Of a stretch of DNA of 6,048 nucleotides, positions 1-6,039 are shown one piece after another; the first letter of the stretch is position 1, and each line of letters starts with the position of its first letter. The position numbers were made by a program, and so were the translations under genes. This DNA comes from Lentisphaeria bacterium (GTDB lineage Bacteria; Verrucomicrobiota; Lentisphaeria; Victivallales; GWF2-50-93). The notes below the pieces were generated by a model, which was given only the letters and a program-made list of their open reading frames with translations, was not told the origin of the DNA and made no database searches. The stretch spans positions 1-6,048 of the forward strand of contig JAGVIF010000435.1 in NCBI GenBank assembly GCA_020056205.1, given 5' to 3'.

Positions 1-4
1 CAAG

Positions 5-22
5 ACCGCCGCGGGTATTGCC
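5..22 (-). repeat. Distal conserved block of the left repeat copy
   Basis: On the minus strand this reads GGCAATACCC, three variable bases, then GCGGT. The right copy at 6023-6039 has GGC-ATACCC, three different bases, then GCGGT. Both blocks begin exactly 72 nt from the start of the GAGCC core. The intervening 34 nt align poorly. The equal spacing argues that the homology of the two flanks continues to the window edges. Confidence 0.5.
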
Positions 23-56
23 CCTGCCAGAAATACTTGCGAGCCCTCCGATGGCA

Positions 57-94
57 TCTGCAACGGCGCGGTTTATGACTTTTGCAACTGGCTC
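57..94 (-). repeat. Left copy of an inverted repeat flanking the ttr operon
   Basis: Read on the minus strand from 94 to 57, this begins with the 18-nt core GAGCCAGTTGCAAAAGTC, which recurs exactly on the plus strand at 5951-5968. The next 20 nt match the right copy at 14 positions without a gap, giving 32 of 38 overall. A further conserved block lies at 5-22. The two copies face outward and enclose the whole operon. The identity is seen directly. That they are ends of a mobile or dispersed element is inference, as no transposase is visible inside the window. Confidence 0.75.
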
Positions 95-109
95 ATAGAG
101 CAAGTAAAC

Positions 110-115
110 TATAAA
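110..115 (+). promoter_or_regulatory. Candidate -10 box of the ttr operon promoter
   Basis: TATAAA, followed by T, is the best -10-like hexamer upstream of ttrB, about 45 nt before the start codon. At the expected 16-18 nt further upstream there is no good -35 hexamer (sequence around AACTGGCT). If it is a promoter it would probably need an activator. The expected -35 region falls inside the 18-nt flanking repeat core, so the two may be functionally linked. This is a visual assignment only. Confidence 0.35.
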
Positions 116-124
116 TAACCAACA

Positions 125-140
125 CACGTTTAATTACGTG
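125..140 (+). promoter_or_regulatory. Short inverted repeat in the ttrB leader, possible operator or hairpin
   Basis: CACGT-TTAATT-ACGTG: two perfect 5-nt arms around a 6-nt AT-rich spacer. It sits between the candidate -10 box (110-115) and the ttrB ribosome binding site (148-153). It could be a regulator site just downstream of the transcription start, or a weak hairpin in the 5' leader. It does not match an FNR/CRP-type box. Confidence 0.3.
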
Positions 141-147
141 GGCACAA

Positions 148-153
148 AAGGAG
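148..153 (+). promoter_or_regulatory. ttrB ribosome binding site
   Basis: AAGGAG with a 6-nt spacer to the ATG at 160. It fixes the ttrB start, which also places the twin-arginine motif at the correct N-terminal position. Confidence 0.85.
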
Positions 154-159
154 AACGTC

Positions 160-1071
160 ATGGGTATCAGTCGGCGTGATTTTATTCGGGGCGGCGCATT
201 AACTGCGGTTACGGTTGCGGCATCCACGGGTGCCGCGATACTGAATGTCACAACGAAGGCGAATGGCGATCCCGCTGGACCGGACACCACTCGCGACCTC
301 GATGCTTTGCGGAACCTTCCTCCGGCATCGGGCGAAGATTCGCTTGTTACCATGCAGCGCGACTTGGTTCGCGCGATGCGAAAGCCCGTCGAACAGCGGC
401 ATTGGACAATGCTCATAGACACCCGCAAATGTGTTGGCTGTCATGCCTGCACCATTGGTTGCGTGGCGGAAAACAAACTTCCGCCCGGGGTGGTCTACCG
501 GCCAGTAATGACCGACGAAACGGGCGAATTTCCGCATCTTCGTATGACGCACACGCCGCGTCCGTGCATGCAATGCGAGGCGCCATCCTGTGTGCCGGTC
601 TGCCCGGTTCGAGCCACTTGGAAGCGGCCAGACGGCGTGGTGGTCATTGATTACGATAAATGCATCGGGTGCCGACACTGCCTGACGGCCTGCCCGTATG
701 GGGCGCGCACGAGCGATTTCGACCTCCACTACAATGCGGACGCAGCACACGGGGCGGGCAAGGACGCGGCGCGGCCGCTCCAGGGAAGTGTTCCATCGTG
801 GGAAGAGCAGGCTTCCTCCGAATATGGCAAGCGCTGGGACCGCGCTGGTCATGGTTCGCCCATCGGCAATGCGCGCAAATGTCATTTCTGTCTCCATCGG
901 CTCGATGTTGGGGAGTTGCCCGTGTGCGTTACGACCTGCATTGGCCGCGCGACATATTTCGGCGACAAGAATGACGACAACGCCTTGGTTATGCGTCTGT
1001 TGCGGAGCACTGCCGCGCAAACTCTTCTGCCACACAGGGGAACGCAACCTTCTGTTCACTACATTTTTTAA
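160..1071 (+). CDS. ttrB: Tetrathionate reductase-like iron-sulfur subunit (TtrB), four [4Fe-4S] clusters, Tat-exported
   Basis: This is the electron-transfer subunit that passes electrons from the membrane quinol oxidase to the molybdenum subunit on the periplasmic side. The 303-residue product starts with a twin-arginine signal (SRRDFIRGG, residues 4-12) and a hydrophobic stretch to about residue 28. It then has sixteen cysteines in the four-cluster DmsB/TtrB pattern: C91/94/97/101, C136/139/144/148, C168/171/174/178, and C241/244/256/260, the last with the long 11-residue gap usual for this family. All ligands are cysteine, so four [4Fe-4S] clusters are expected. The C-terminal motif ending in PSVHYIF resembles the usual end of such subunits. 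The protein is somewhat long because of the leader and a linker at about 50-85. ttrC follows after 25 nt. The CISM ferredoxin family is certain. The Ttr assignment rests on the B-C-A order and the type of the catalytic subunit. Confidence 0.88.
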   Translation: MGISRRDFIRGGALTAVTVAASTGAAILNVTTKANGDPAGPDTTRDLDALRNLPPASGEDSLVTMQRDLVRAMRKPVEQRHWTMLIDTRKCVGCHACTIGCVAENKLPPGVVYRPVMTDETGEFPHLRMTHTPRPCMQCEAPSCVPVCPVRATWKRPDGVVVIDYDKCIGCRHCLTACPYGARTSDFDLHYNADAAHGAGKDAARPLQGSVPSWEEQASSEYGKRWDRAGHGSPIGNARKCHFCLHRLDVGELPVCVTTCIGRATYFGDKNDDNALVMRLLRSTAAQTLLPHRGTQPSVHYIF

Positions 1072-1085
1072 TAATAAAGCGATTT

Positions 1086-1091
1086 AAGGAG
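1086..1091 (+). promoter_or_regulatory. ttrC ribosome binding site
   Basis: AAGGAG ends 5 nt before the ATG at 1097. This favours 1097 over the in-frame methionine at codon 13. An overlapping ATG at 1092 runs into a stop after one further codon and is not a gene start. Confidence 0.8.
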
Positions 1092-1096
1092 ATGCT

Positions 1097-2269
1097 ATGA
1101 ATACAAAAAGTTGTTGTTTGGGAATTGTTGATATGAGCTGGCGCGCGAAGTTGGGATTGTTGCTGTGGTTGCTGTTTCTATCGGTGGGCTTGTTTGGGCT
1201 GTGGGAACGGATGACCACTGGCCACACCCTGGCAGGATACGGTTCATATGTGCCTTGGGGGCTCTGGGTTGCGCTGTATTTTCACGGGGCGGGGCTGGCG
1301 GCAGGTGTCTTTATCATCGGCGTTCTGGGTTTTCTGACGGATGCCTCAGGTTACAAAGAGAAAGGTGAACTGCGTCGGATTATCGTTTTGAGTACGGCCG
1401 TATTGCTGCCGGGACTGTGGAGCGTAGGATTAGACCTTGGGCGCATGGAAAGAGGGCTCAACATATTTTTGAGTCCTGGATTCACGAGTATGATGACTAT
1501 CAATGCGTGGCTTTATCAAATCTATATTTTTGTCATGCTGGCGGCATGGCTATTGAGCTGGCGGCGCAGCTCGGACTGGCTGAAGCCATTCCTTTTGTTG
1601 GGGATCGTTCTCAGCGCCGCATTTGCGCTCGGCAGCGGATTATTCTTCGGTGCGATAAAGGTCAAGCCGGAATGGTATGGCGCCGTGTGGCCTTTGCTAA
1701 CCATTGTCTCCGCCATTACCACGGGGAGCGCATTGCTCCTGCTCTTGCATCGCAACCCGGTAGATTCGACCAATGGGGATGGCGCCGCTCTGCCGCGAAG
1801 AATCGCAATGGTGGGAATTCCGGTCTATTTCGGAATTGACCTTTTGCACAAGGCCTCCGAGAGTTTGTATCCGGGCGGGTCGGAAATCGCAGCACAGACG
1901 AATGTCTGGCTTGCCGCCACATCCATTCCGGGATGGATTCCCTGGGTCTTTGGGGGAGTCTTGCCGTTCCTCTTGCTTTCGTCGTCGCGACGTTCCGGTT
2001 GGCGGCTGGCGGGTTTTCTGGTGGCGTTTGTATTTATCGCAGGCCGCCTGAAGCTGGTCTTGGCCGGACAACCCCCGTTGGACATGCCGGCTCTGGTTTC
2101 CGCATTCCAGAGCGATCGGCTTGTCTTCGCTTATCAGGCGACGGCAATGGAATTACGCGTGGCATTGCTACTCGTGGCGTTAGGGGTGGCGATTTATGTT
2201 GTTGGCGGATGGATAAACTTGACTATAACGACTCTGCTGAAGGCAAAAACACAAATAGGAGGCAACTAA
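1097..2269 (+). CDS. ttrC: NrfD/PsrC-family membrane anchor subunit (TtrC), quinol oxidase
   Basis: This integral membrane subunit should anchor TtrAB and oxidise menaquinol or ubiquinol. The 390-residue product is almost wholly hydrophobic. About ten hydrophobic segments can be read, near residues 18-36, 53-80, 93-113, 135-154, 162-185, 195-217, 234-250, 278-296, 301-323 and 350-372; some may be re-entrant, as NrfD proteins usually have eight to ten. The segment at 50-66 (SYVPWGLWVALYFHGAG) is characteristic of NrfD-type anchors. There is no signal peptide, haem-binding CxxCH or Fe-S motif, so electrons must leave through TtrB. The N-terminus has two adjacent cysteines (C6, C7) of unknown meaning. 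Its stop codon lies 2 nt before the ttrA GTG, which suggests translational coupling. The NrfD family is clear; the TtrC name follows from context. Confidence 0.87.
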   Translation: MNTKSCCLGIVDMSWRAKLGLLLWLLFLSVGLFGLWERMTTGHTLAGYGSYVPWGLWVALYFHGAGLAAGVFIIGVLGFLTDASGYKEKGELRRIIVLSTAVLLPGLWSVGLDLGRMERGLNIFLSPGFTSMMTINAWLYQIYIFVMLAAWLLSWRRSSDWLKPFLLLGIVLSAAFALGSGLFFGAIKVKPEWYGAVWPLLTIVSAITTGSALLLLLHRNPVDSTNGDGAALPRRIAMVGIPVYFGIDLLHKASESLYPGGSEIAAQTNVWLAATSIPGWIPWVFGGVLPFLLLSSSRRSGWRLAGFLVAFVFIAGRLKLVLAGQPPLDMPALVSAFQSDRLVFAYQATAMELRVALLLVALGVAIYVVGGWINLTITTLLKAKTQIGGN

Positions 2270-2274
2270 TAGTG
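2257..2274 (+). promoter_or_regulatory. ttrA ribosome binding site and GTG start, overlapping the end of ttrC
   Basis: AGGAGG at 2257-2262 lies inside the last codons of ttrC. A 9-nt spacer leads to GTG at 2272. The ttrC stop TAA (2267-2269) is followed directly by TAG, whose G is the first base of the GTG. This layout supports coupled translation and fixes the ttrA start, even though the same frame is open much further upstream (to 1933) inside ttrC. Confidence 0.85.
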
Positions 2275-5200
2275 AAAAAAAAATCGAATATTTCGCGTCG
2301 GAATTTTCTGGCTAACGGCGCTATGTTGGGCGCTGCCGCATTTATAGCTCCGGTAACTGCGCTCGCCGGCGAACGCCGGTCAAGCGGCCGGATTCTGGTC
2401 AGTCCCAGGGCGGACGAAGCTTATTCCCCCACTGCGGAGAACACGCTGTACACGTCCTGCCTGCAATGCAACACGGGTTGCGGCATCAAGTGCAAGCTCC
2501 AGGACGGCGTGATCACCAAGATTGACGGAAATCCCTACACTCCTTTGACCCTAGTGCCGCATCTGCCATATGCGACCGCATTTGACGATGCGCTGGCGGT
2601 GGATGGCGCCATCTGTCCGAAGGGGCACGCCGGGTTGCAAACAGCCTACGACCCGTACCGTCTGCGCAAGGTGCTGAAGCGCGCGGGAAAACGCGGCGAT
2701 AACAAGTGGGTTACGATTCCGTTTGAGAAAGCCATTGAGGAAATATGCGAGGGCGGACTTCTGTTCTCCGGCGTACCCGGCGAAGGCGCCAGACAGGTGG
2801 AAGGCCTCCGGAAACTGTTGACTCTCAGCGACCCGGCCGTCTCCAAAGCGATGGAAGCGGACGTAAAGGCGATATGGGACGAAAAGGACAAGGTGAAGAA
2901 GCAGGCTCTCGTGGAGGCGTTCAAGACCAAACACGCCGCCCATCTGGATAAACTGATTGACGCGGAACATCCGGACCTCGGCCCGAAAAACAACCAGATC
3001 GTGGTTTCCTGGGGTCGGCTGAAAGATGGACGCGGCGATCTCTACAAACGTTTCGCCGCCGCGCTGGGAACTACGAACGCGCACGGCCACACCACTGTTT
3101 GTCAGGGGTCGCTCTACTTTACCTGCAAGGCGATCAGCGAGCAGTACGAGGGCGGGAAGTTTACCGACGGAAAGAAATTCTACTGGCAGGCCGACATCGA
3201 GAATTCAAAGTTCATCCTGTTTGTTGGCGCAAATCTTTTCGAGGCGAACTACGGTCCTCCCAACCGCGCGGCGCGCCTTACGGGCAACTTGGCCTCCGGG
3301 GCAGCCCGGATCGCTGTAGCCGATCCGCGCTTCAGCAAATTGGCCGCCAAGTCTTGGAAATGGCTGCCGATTAAGCCCGGCATGGATGCGGCCCTTGCCA
3401 TGGGAATGACCCGCTGGATCATTGAGCAGAAACGTTTTGATGCGAAGTTTCTGGCGTGCGCCAACAAGGCAGCCGCCAAAGCCGTCGGGGAAAGCAACTG
3501 GTGCAACGCCACTTGGCTGGTGGCGATCAAGGACGGCAAGGCTGAGAAACTGGTGAAGGCCGCCGACGTGAAAACCGGCGAAGTACCGCTCAGGGCCGCC
3601 GAAAAGCGCAAGAACAAGGACGGCAAAGAGTACGAAGAAAAGTTCCTCGTTGTCATGGTGAACGGCCAGCCCGCAGCGGTGGATCCCAACGACGAGAAGG
3701 ACGCTGTCGTTGCAGACCTCCTTGTGGACGCCAAGCTCCCGGACGGTGTCGCGGTCAAATCGGGACTGCAACTCCTCTTTGAATCGGCGTGTGAACACAC
3801 GACGGCGGAGTGGGCGGCCATGTCCGGTATAAGCGAGCAGGACATGATTGACGTGGCCCGCGAACTGACCAGCCACGGCAAGCGGGCTGCGGTTGATATC
3901 CATCGCGGTCCGGCCCAGCACACGAATGGTTTCTACAACGTGCTGGCGTGGATGAGCATAAACATGCTGCTCGGCAACTTCGATGCCAAGGGCGGCATGA
4001 TCACGGGTAGCACGTGGGATACAAAGGGGAAGGGCAAACTCTTCGATCTTGGCGCACATCCGGGCAAGATCAAGACGTTCGGCATTAGTTCCATACGTCA
4101 CGGTGTGGACTACGAGAAGACCACGCTGTTCGCAGATTACCCCGCGAAGCGCAACTGGTACCCGCTGTCAAGCGATGTCTACGAAGAGATCATCCCGTCC
4201 ATAGGCGATGCATACCCGTACCCGGTGAAGGCGCTATTCCTATACATGGGGTCGCCTGCGTATGCGCTGCCTGCGGGGCATACGAACATCGAGATTCTCC
4301 TCGACACGGCCAAGCTGCCGCTATTCATTGCGAACGACATTGTAGTTGGTACAACATCAGTGTACGCGGACTATATATTCCCGGACACTTCGTTCCTCGA
4401 ACGCTGGGAGTTCCAGGGAAGTCATCCGAACATAGCCAACAAGATACAGCCGGTACGTCAGCCGGTCATGGCGCCGATTACCGAGGAATGCTCTGTCTAC
4501 GGGCAGGCGATGCCCATGAGCCTCGAAGCGATGCTTTTCGGCATTGCCGAGCGTCTACAACTGCCTGGCTTCGGCGCGGATGGGCTTGGTTCCGGCCTGC
4601 CGCTCAAGCATCCGGACGACTTTTTCCTGCGGGCCGTCGCGAATCTCGCATTTGGCGAAAAGCCCGACAAAACGCAGAACGTGCCGGATGCCGATGCGCG
4701 GGAACAGGCGCTCTTCTTGGCATCCCGTCGCCATCTGCCGGCGAGCGTGTTCGACGCCGCCCGCTGGAAGGGCATTGTGGGGGATGCCATGTGGCCTAAA
4801 GTCGTCTATGTTCTGAATCGCGGCGGACGCTTTGAGGATTATGCGCTGGGATTCAAGGGGGACCGTGTCGGGCACCCCTACGGGAAACTGCTCAACCTGT
4901 TCCAGGAGAAGACGGCAGCGGTTATTCACGCCGGAACGGGCAAGCACCACAAGGGCTACGCATGCTTTATTCCCATACAGGATTTCGGAGGAAAGGAGCC
5001 AACCGAACTGCGCAAGGGGTACGAACTGGCGCTCATCACACATCGCGTGGTCTCACAGACCAAGAGCCGCACAATCGCCAATCCATGGTTGAGCGCGCTT
5101 CTGCCGGAGAACGGCATCCTGGTAAATCCGAGCGATGCCGCCAAGCTGGGGCTGGGGAACGGACAGGATGTCAAGGTCGTCAGCGCCACCAATCCTTCAG

Positions 5201-5496
5201 GGGAGTGGCCGCTCGGGGATGGCAAGCGCCGTCCGATGGTCGGAAAGGTCGTGCTGACCCAGACCATGCGTCCTGGCGTGATCAGCTTTGCGCTGGGATT
5301 CGGCCACTGGGCCACCGGCGCGGCGGACATCACGATTGACGGTCATATAATCAAGGGCGATCCGAGCCGCGCGCGCGGCATTCATGCGAATGCTGCCATG
5401 TGGATTGATCCCGTCCTCAAAAACACATGCATGCTGGATCCGGTGGGCGGCAGTGTTTCGTTTTATGACACCAGCGTGAATCTTGTGAAGGTATGA
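2272..5496 (+). CDS. ttrA: Tetrathionate reductase-like molybdopterin catalytic subunit (TtrA), Tat-exported
   Basis: This is the catalytic subunit of a CISM reductase, predicted to bind a bis-pterin Mo cofactor plus one [4Fe-4S] cluster and to act in the periplasm. The GTG-started product has 1074 residues, close to the roughly 1,000 of TtrA. The Tat signal has SRRNFLANG at residues 8-16, with a likely cut after ALA at 30-32. Cluster ligands are C63, C66, C70 and C115 (CPKG); an extra C74 lies nearby. C277, in the run TTVCQGSLYFTC, is the probable molybdenum ligand, as in the Psr/Phs/Ttr/Arr branch. A lysine-rich insertion at about 424-490, ending near the run AAVDPNDEKDAVVADLLVD, is typical of TtrA-like proteins and absent from shorter Psr/Phs enzymes. 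The C-terminal pterin-binding domain runs from about 915, with THRVVSQTKSRT near 923-934. The reading frame is intact. An arsenate, selenate or other sulfur-oxyanion reductase remains possible. Confidence 0.82.
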   Translation: MKKKSNISRRNFLANGAMLGAAAFIAPVTALAGERRSSGRILVSPRADEAYSPTAENTLYTSCLQCNTGCGIKCKLQDGVITKIDGNPYTPLTLVPHLPYATAFDDALAVDGAICPKGHAGLQTAYDPYRLRKVLKRAGKRGDNKWVTIPFEKAIEEICEGGLLFSGVPGEGARQVEGLRKLLTLSDPAVSKAMEADVKAIWDEKDKVKKQALVEAFKTKHAAHLDKLIDAEHPDLGPKNNQIVVSWGRLKDGRGDLYKRFAAALGTTNAHGHTTVCQGSLYFTCKAISEQYEGGKFTDGKKFYWQADIENSKFILFVGANLFEANYGPPNRAARLTGNLASGAARIAVADPRFSKLAAKSWKWLPIKPGMDAALAMGMTRWIIEQKRFDAKFLACANKAAAKAVGESNWCNATWLVAIKDGKAEKLVKAADVKTGEVPLRAAEKRKNKDGKEYEEKFLVVMVNGQPAAVDPNDEKDAVVADLLVDAKLPDGVAVKSGLQLLFESACEHTTAEWAAMSGISEQDMIDVARELTSHGKRAAVDIHRGPAQHTNGFYNVLAWMSINMLLGNFDAKGGMITGSTWDTKGKGKLFDLGAHPGKIKTFGISSIRHGVDYEKTTLFADYPAKRNWYPLSSDVYEEIIPSIGDAYPYPVKALFLYMGSPAYALPAGHTNIEILLDTAKLPLFIANDIVVGTTSVYADYIFPDTSFLERWEFQGSHPNIANKIQPVRQPVMAPITEECSVYGQAMPMSLEAMLFGIAERLQLPGFGADGLGSGLPLKHPDDFFLRAVANLAFGEKPDKTQNVPDADAREQALFLASRRHLPASVFDAARWKGIVGDAMWPKVVYVLNRGGRFEDYALGFKGDRVGHPYGKLLNLFQEKTAAVIHAGTGKHHKGYACFIPIQDFGGKEPTELRKGYELALITHRVVSQTKSRTIANPWLSALLPENGILVNPSDAAKLGLGNGQDVKVVSATNPSGEWPLGDGKRRPMVGKVVLTQTMRPGVISFALGFGHWATGAADITIDGHIIKGDPSRARGIHANAAMWIDPVLKNTCMLDPVGGSVSFYDTSVNLVKV

Positions 5497-5538
5497 TCCT
5501 AAATTCAGCGGCCGAAAAGCCGATTTATTCAGCGATGG

Positions 5539-5566
5539 ACCCCGAGCGCTTACGCCTCGGTGTTTT
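5539..5566 (+). terminator. Rho-independent terminator of the ttr operon
   Basis: The arms ACCCCGAG (5539-5546) and CTCGGTGT (5556-5563) pair at seven of eight positions, with one C/T mismatch. Two further inner pairs form with one bulged base, around the loop CTTA, and a TTTT tract at 5563-5566 follows. It lies 43 nt after the ttrA stop, in the right place to end the operon transcript. A weaker hairpin (CGGC at 5509-5512, GCCG at 5519-5522) precedes it. Confidence 0.65.
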
Positions 5567-5583
5567 ATCAAAGTAAAACTTAA

Positions 5584-5607
5584 TCGGTGTCGGAATCGGT
5601 ATCGGAT
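5584..5607 (+). repeat. Four tandem hexamers of the form TCGGNN
   Basis: TCGGTG, TCGGAA, TCGGTA and TCGGAT follow one another without a gap. Positions 1-4 are invariant and the last two vary. This is the first of four short-unit arrays in the region. Confidence 0.7.
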
Positions 5608-5651
5608 GCTAAGCCAATTGAGAAGTTCGGGATATCTAAAGTGCGGAAAAA

Positions 5652-5669
5652 ATCTGTCCGATCTGTCCG
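5652..5669 (+). repeat. Two tandem nonamers ATCTGTCCG
   Basis: Two exact copies of ATCTGTCCG lie head to tail, followed by a shortened unit ATCCGA (5670-5675). The unit differs from those of the neighbouring arrays. Confidence 0.7.
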
Positions 5670-5682
5670 ATCCGACTAATTG

Positions 5683-5717
5683 AATCGAAAATCGGCAATC
5701 GGAAATTGGAAATCTGA
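5683..5717 (+). repeat. Five tandem heptamers, consensus AATCGGA
   Basis: AATCGAA, AATCGGC, AATCGGA, AATTGGA and AATCTGA are contiguous, each differing from the consensus AATCGGA by at most one base. Seven-base units of this kind recall low-complexity intergenic DNA of some environmental anaerobes, an association from memory rather than from the sequence. Confidence 0.75.
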
Positions 5718-5720
5718 AAG

Positions 5721-5744
5721 CGACGCCGATAGCGATAGCGACCC
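5721..5744 (+). repeat. Four tandem hexamers starting CGA, two identical CGATAG
   Basis: CGACGC, CGATAG, CGATAG and CGACCC are contiguous. Only the two central units are identical. The tract lies 3 nt after the heptamer array. Confidence 0.55.
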
Positions 5745-5877
5745 TGAAAAAAAATATTTTAAATAATTTCAAAGGAGTTCTTGAAAAGTTTTCTTTCGGT
5801 GGTTTCTTATTGCGCTGTAAGAGGCAAAAGCAATGGAAACGTGTCTGGTAAAGACAGGTTAGATTGGGAGTATAAGC

Positions 5878-5919
5878 CTAAGTTTTGCGGTTCAGTCAGC
5901 CGAATTTAAACTAAGTTTT
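5878..5919 (+). repeat. Direct repeat CTAAGTTTT, two copies 33 nt apart
   Basis: CTAAGTTTT occurs at 5878-5886 and 5911-5919, with start points 33 nt apart, about three helical turns. Both copies lie just upstream of, or abut, the candidate promoter at 5919-5949. They could be regulator sites for a gene starting to the right of the window. The short length in AT-rich DNA makes chance a real possibility. Confidence 0.3.
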
Positions 5920-5949
5920 TGACAATAAACGATTTACTGAATTTATACA
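5919..5949 (+). promoter_or_regulatory. Candidate sigma70-type promoter pointing right, out of the window
   Basis: A perfect -35 hexamer TTGACA (5919-5924) is followed by AT-rich DNA with TTTATA at 17 nt spacing (5942-5947), or the better TATACA at 19 nt spacing (5944-5949). A transcript would start close to the right repeat copy at 5951 and run off the window end. On the left flank the corresponding minus-strand DNA also has TTTACT a short distance before GAGCC, hinting that the two flanks share more than the core. Confidence 0.4.
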
Positions 5950-5950
5950 A

Positions 5951-5988
5951 GAGCCAGTTGCAAAAGTCAAAACCAGCGCCGATGAAGG
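5951..5988 (+). repeat. Right copy of the inverted repeat flanking the ttr operon
   Basis: It starts with GAGCCAGTTGCAAAAGTC, the exact reverse complement of 77-94. The following 20 nt match the left copy at 14 positions. The two copies lie about 5.9 kb apart in opposite, outward-facing orientation. It falls directly downstream of a promoter-like sequence, so it could be a transcribed leader or the end of an element extending beyond the window. Confidence 0.75.
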
Positions 5989-6022
5989 AGATTGTGAAAT
6001 TCAGACGAGCCACAAAACCGGA

Positions 6023-6039
6023 GGCATACCCAAAGCGGT
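6023..6039 (+). repeat. Distal conserved block of the right repeat copy
   Basis: GGCATACCC, three variable bases, then GCGGT. It matches the minus-strand block at 5-22 apart from one missing A and the three variable bases, at the same 72-nt distance from the GAGCC core. Confidence 0.5.

Noticed and set aside
1..94. Open minus-strand frame through the left flank (EPVAKVINRAVADAIGG...)
   Set aside because: The right copy of the repeat does not preserve this protein sequence beyond EPVAKV, and the distal block has a one-base gap that breaks the frame. Coding by the repeat is therefore not supported.
90..101. Sigma54-like TGGC...GC signature upstream of ttrB
   Set aside because: The GG and GC are separated by 8 rather than 10 nt, and the surrounding bases do not fit the consensus.
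199..1059. 286-codon minus-strand reading frame antisense to ttrB
   Set aside because: It is antisense to a gene with clear motifs, shows no recognisable domain and is rich in R/H/P as expected of an antisense shadow.
1933..2271. In-frame upstream extension of ttrA to an ATG at 1933
   Set aside because: It overlaps ttrC in another frame. Its translation looks like out-of-frame ttrC and would bury the Tat signal more than 100 residues inside. The GTG at 2272 has an ideal ribosome binding site.
3205..4101. 298-codon minus-strand reading frame inside ttrA
   Set aside because: It is a shadow of the GC-biased ttrA codons, with no family features and no start signals.
5197..5772. 191-codon minus-strand reading frame spanning the end of ttrA and the repeat region
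   Set aside because: Half is ttrA antisense. The rest is translated tandem repeats (RFPISDCRFSI, GSDRSDRFF) and crosses the terminator.
5833..5862. Nine-residue ORF METCLVKTG, overlapping a TGTCT-GGTAA-AGACA hairpin (5842-5856)
   Set aside because: It is too short, without a convincing ribosome binding site or a downstream gene in the window. A 5-bp hairpin is easily found by chance, and no known riboswitch or RNA family pattern could be recognised here.
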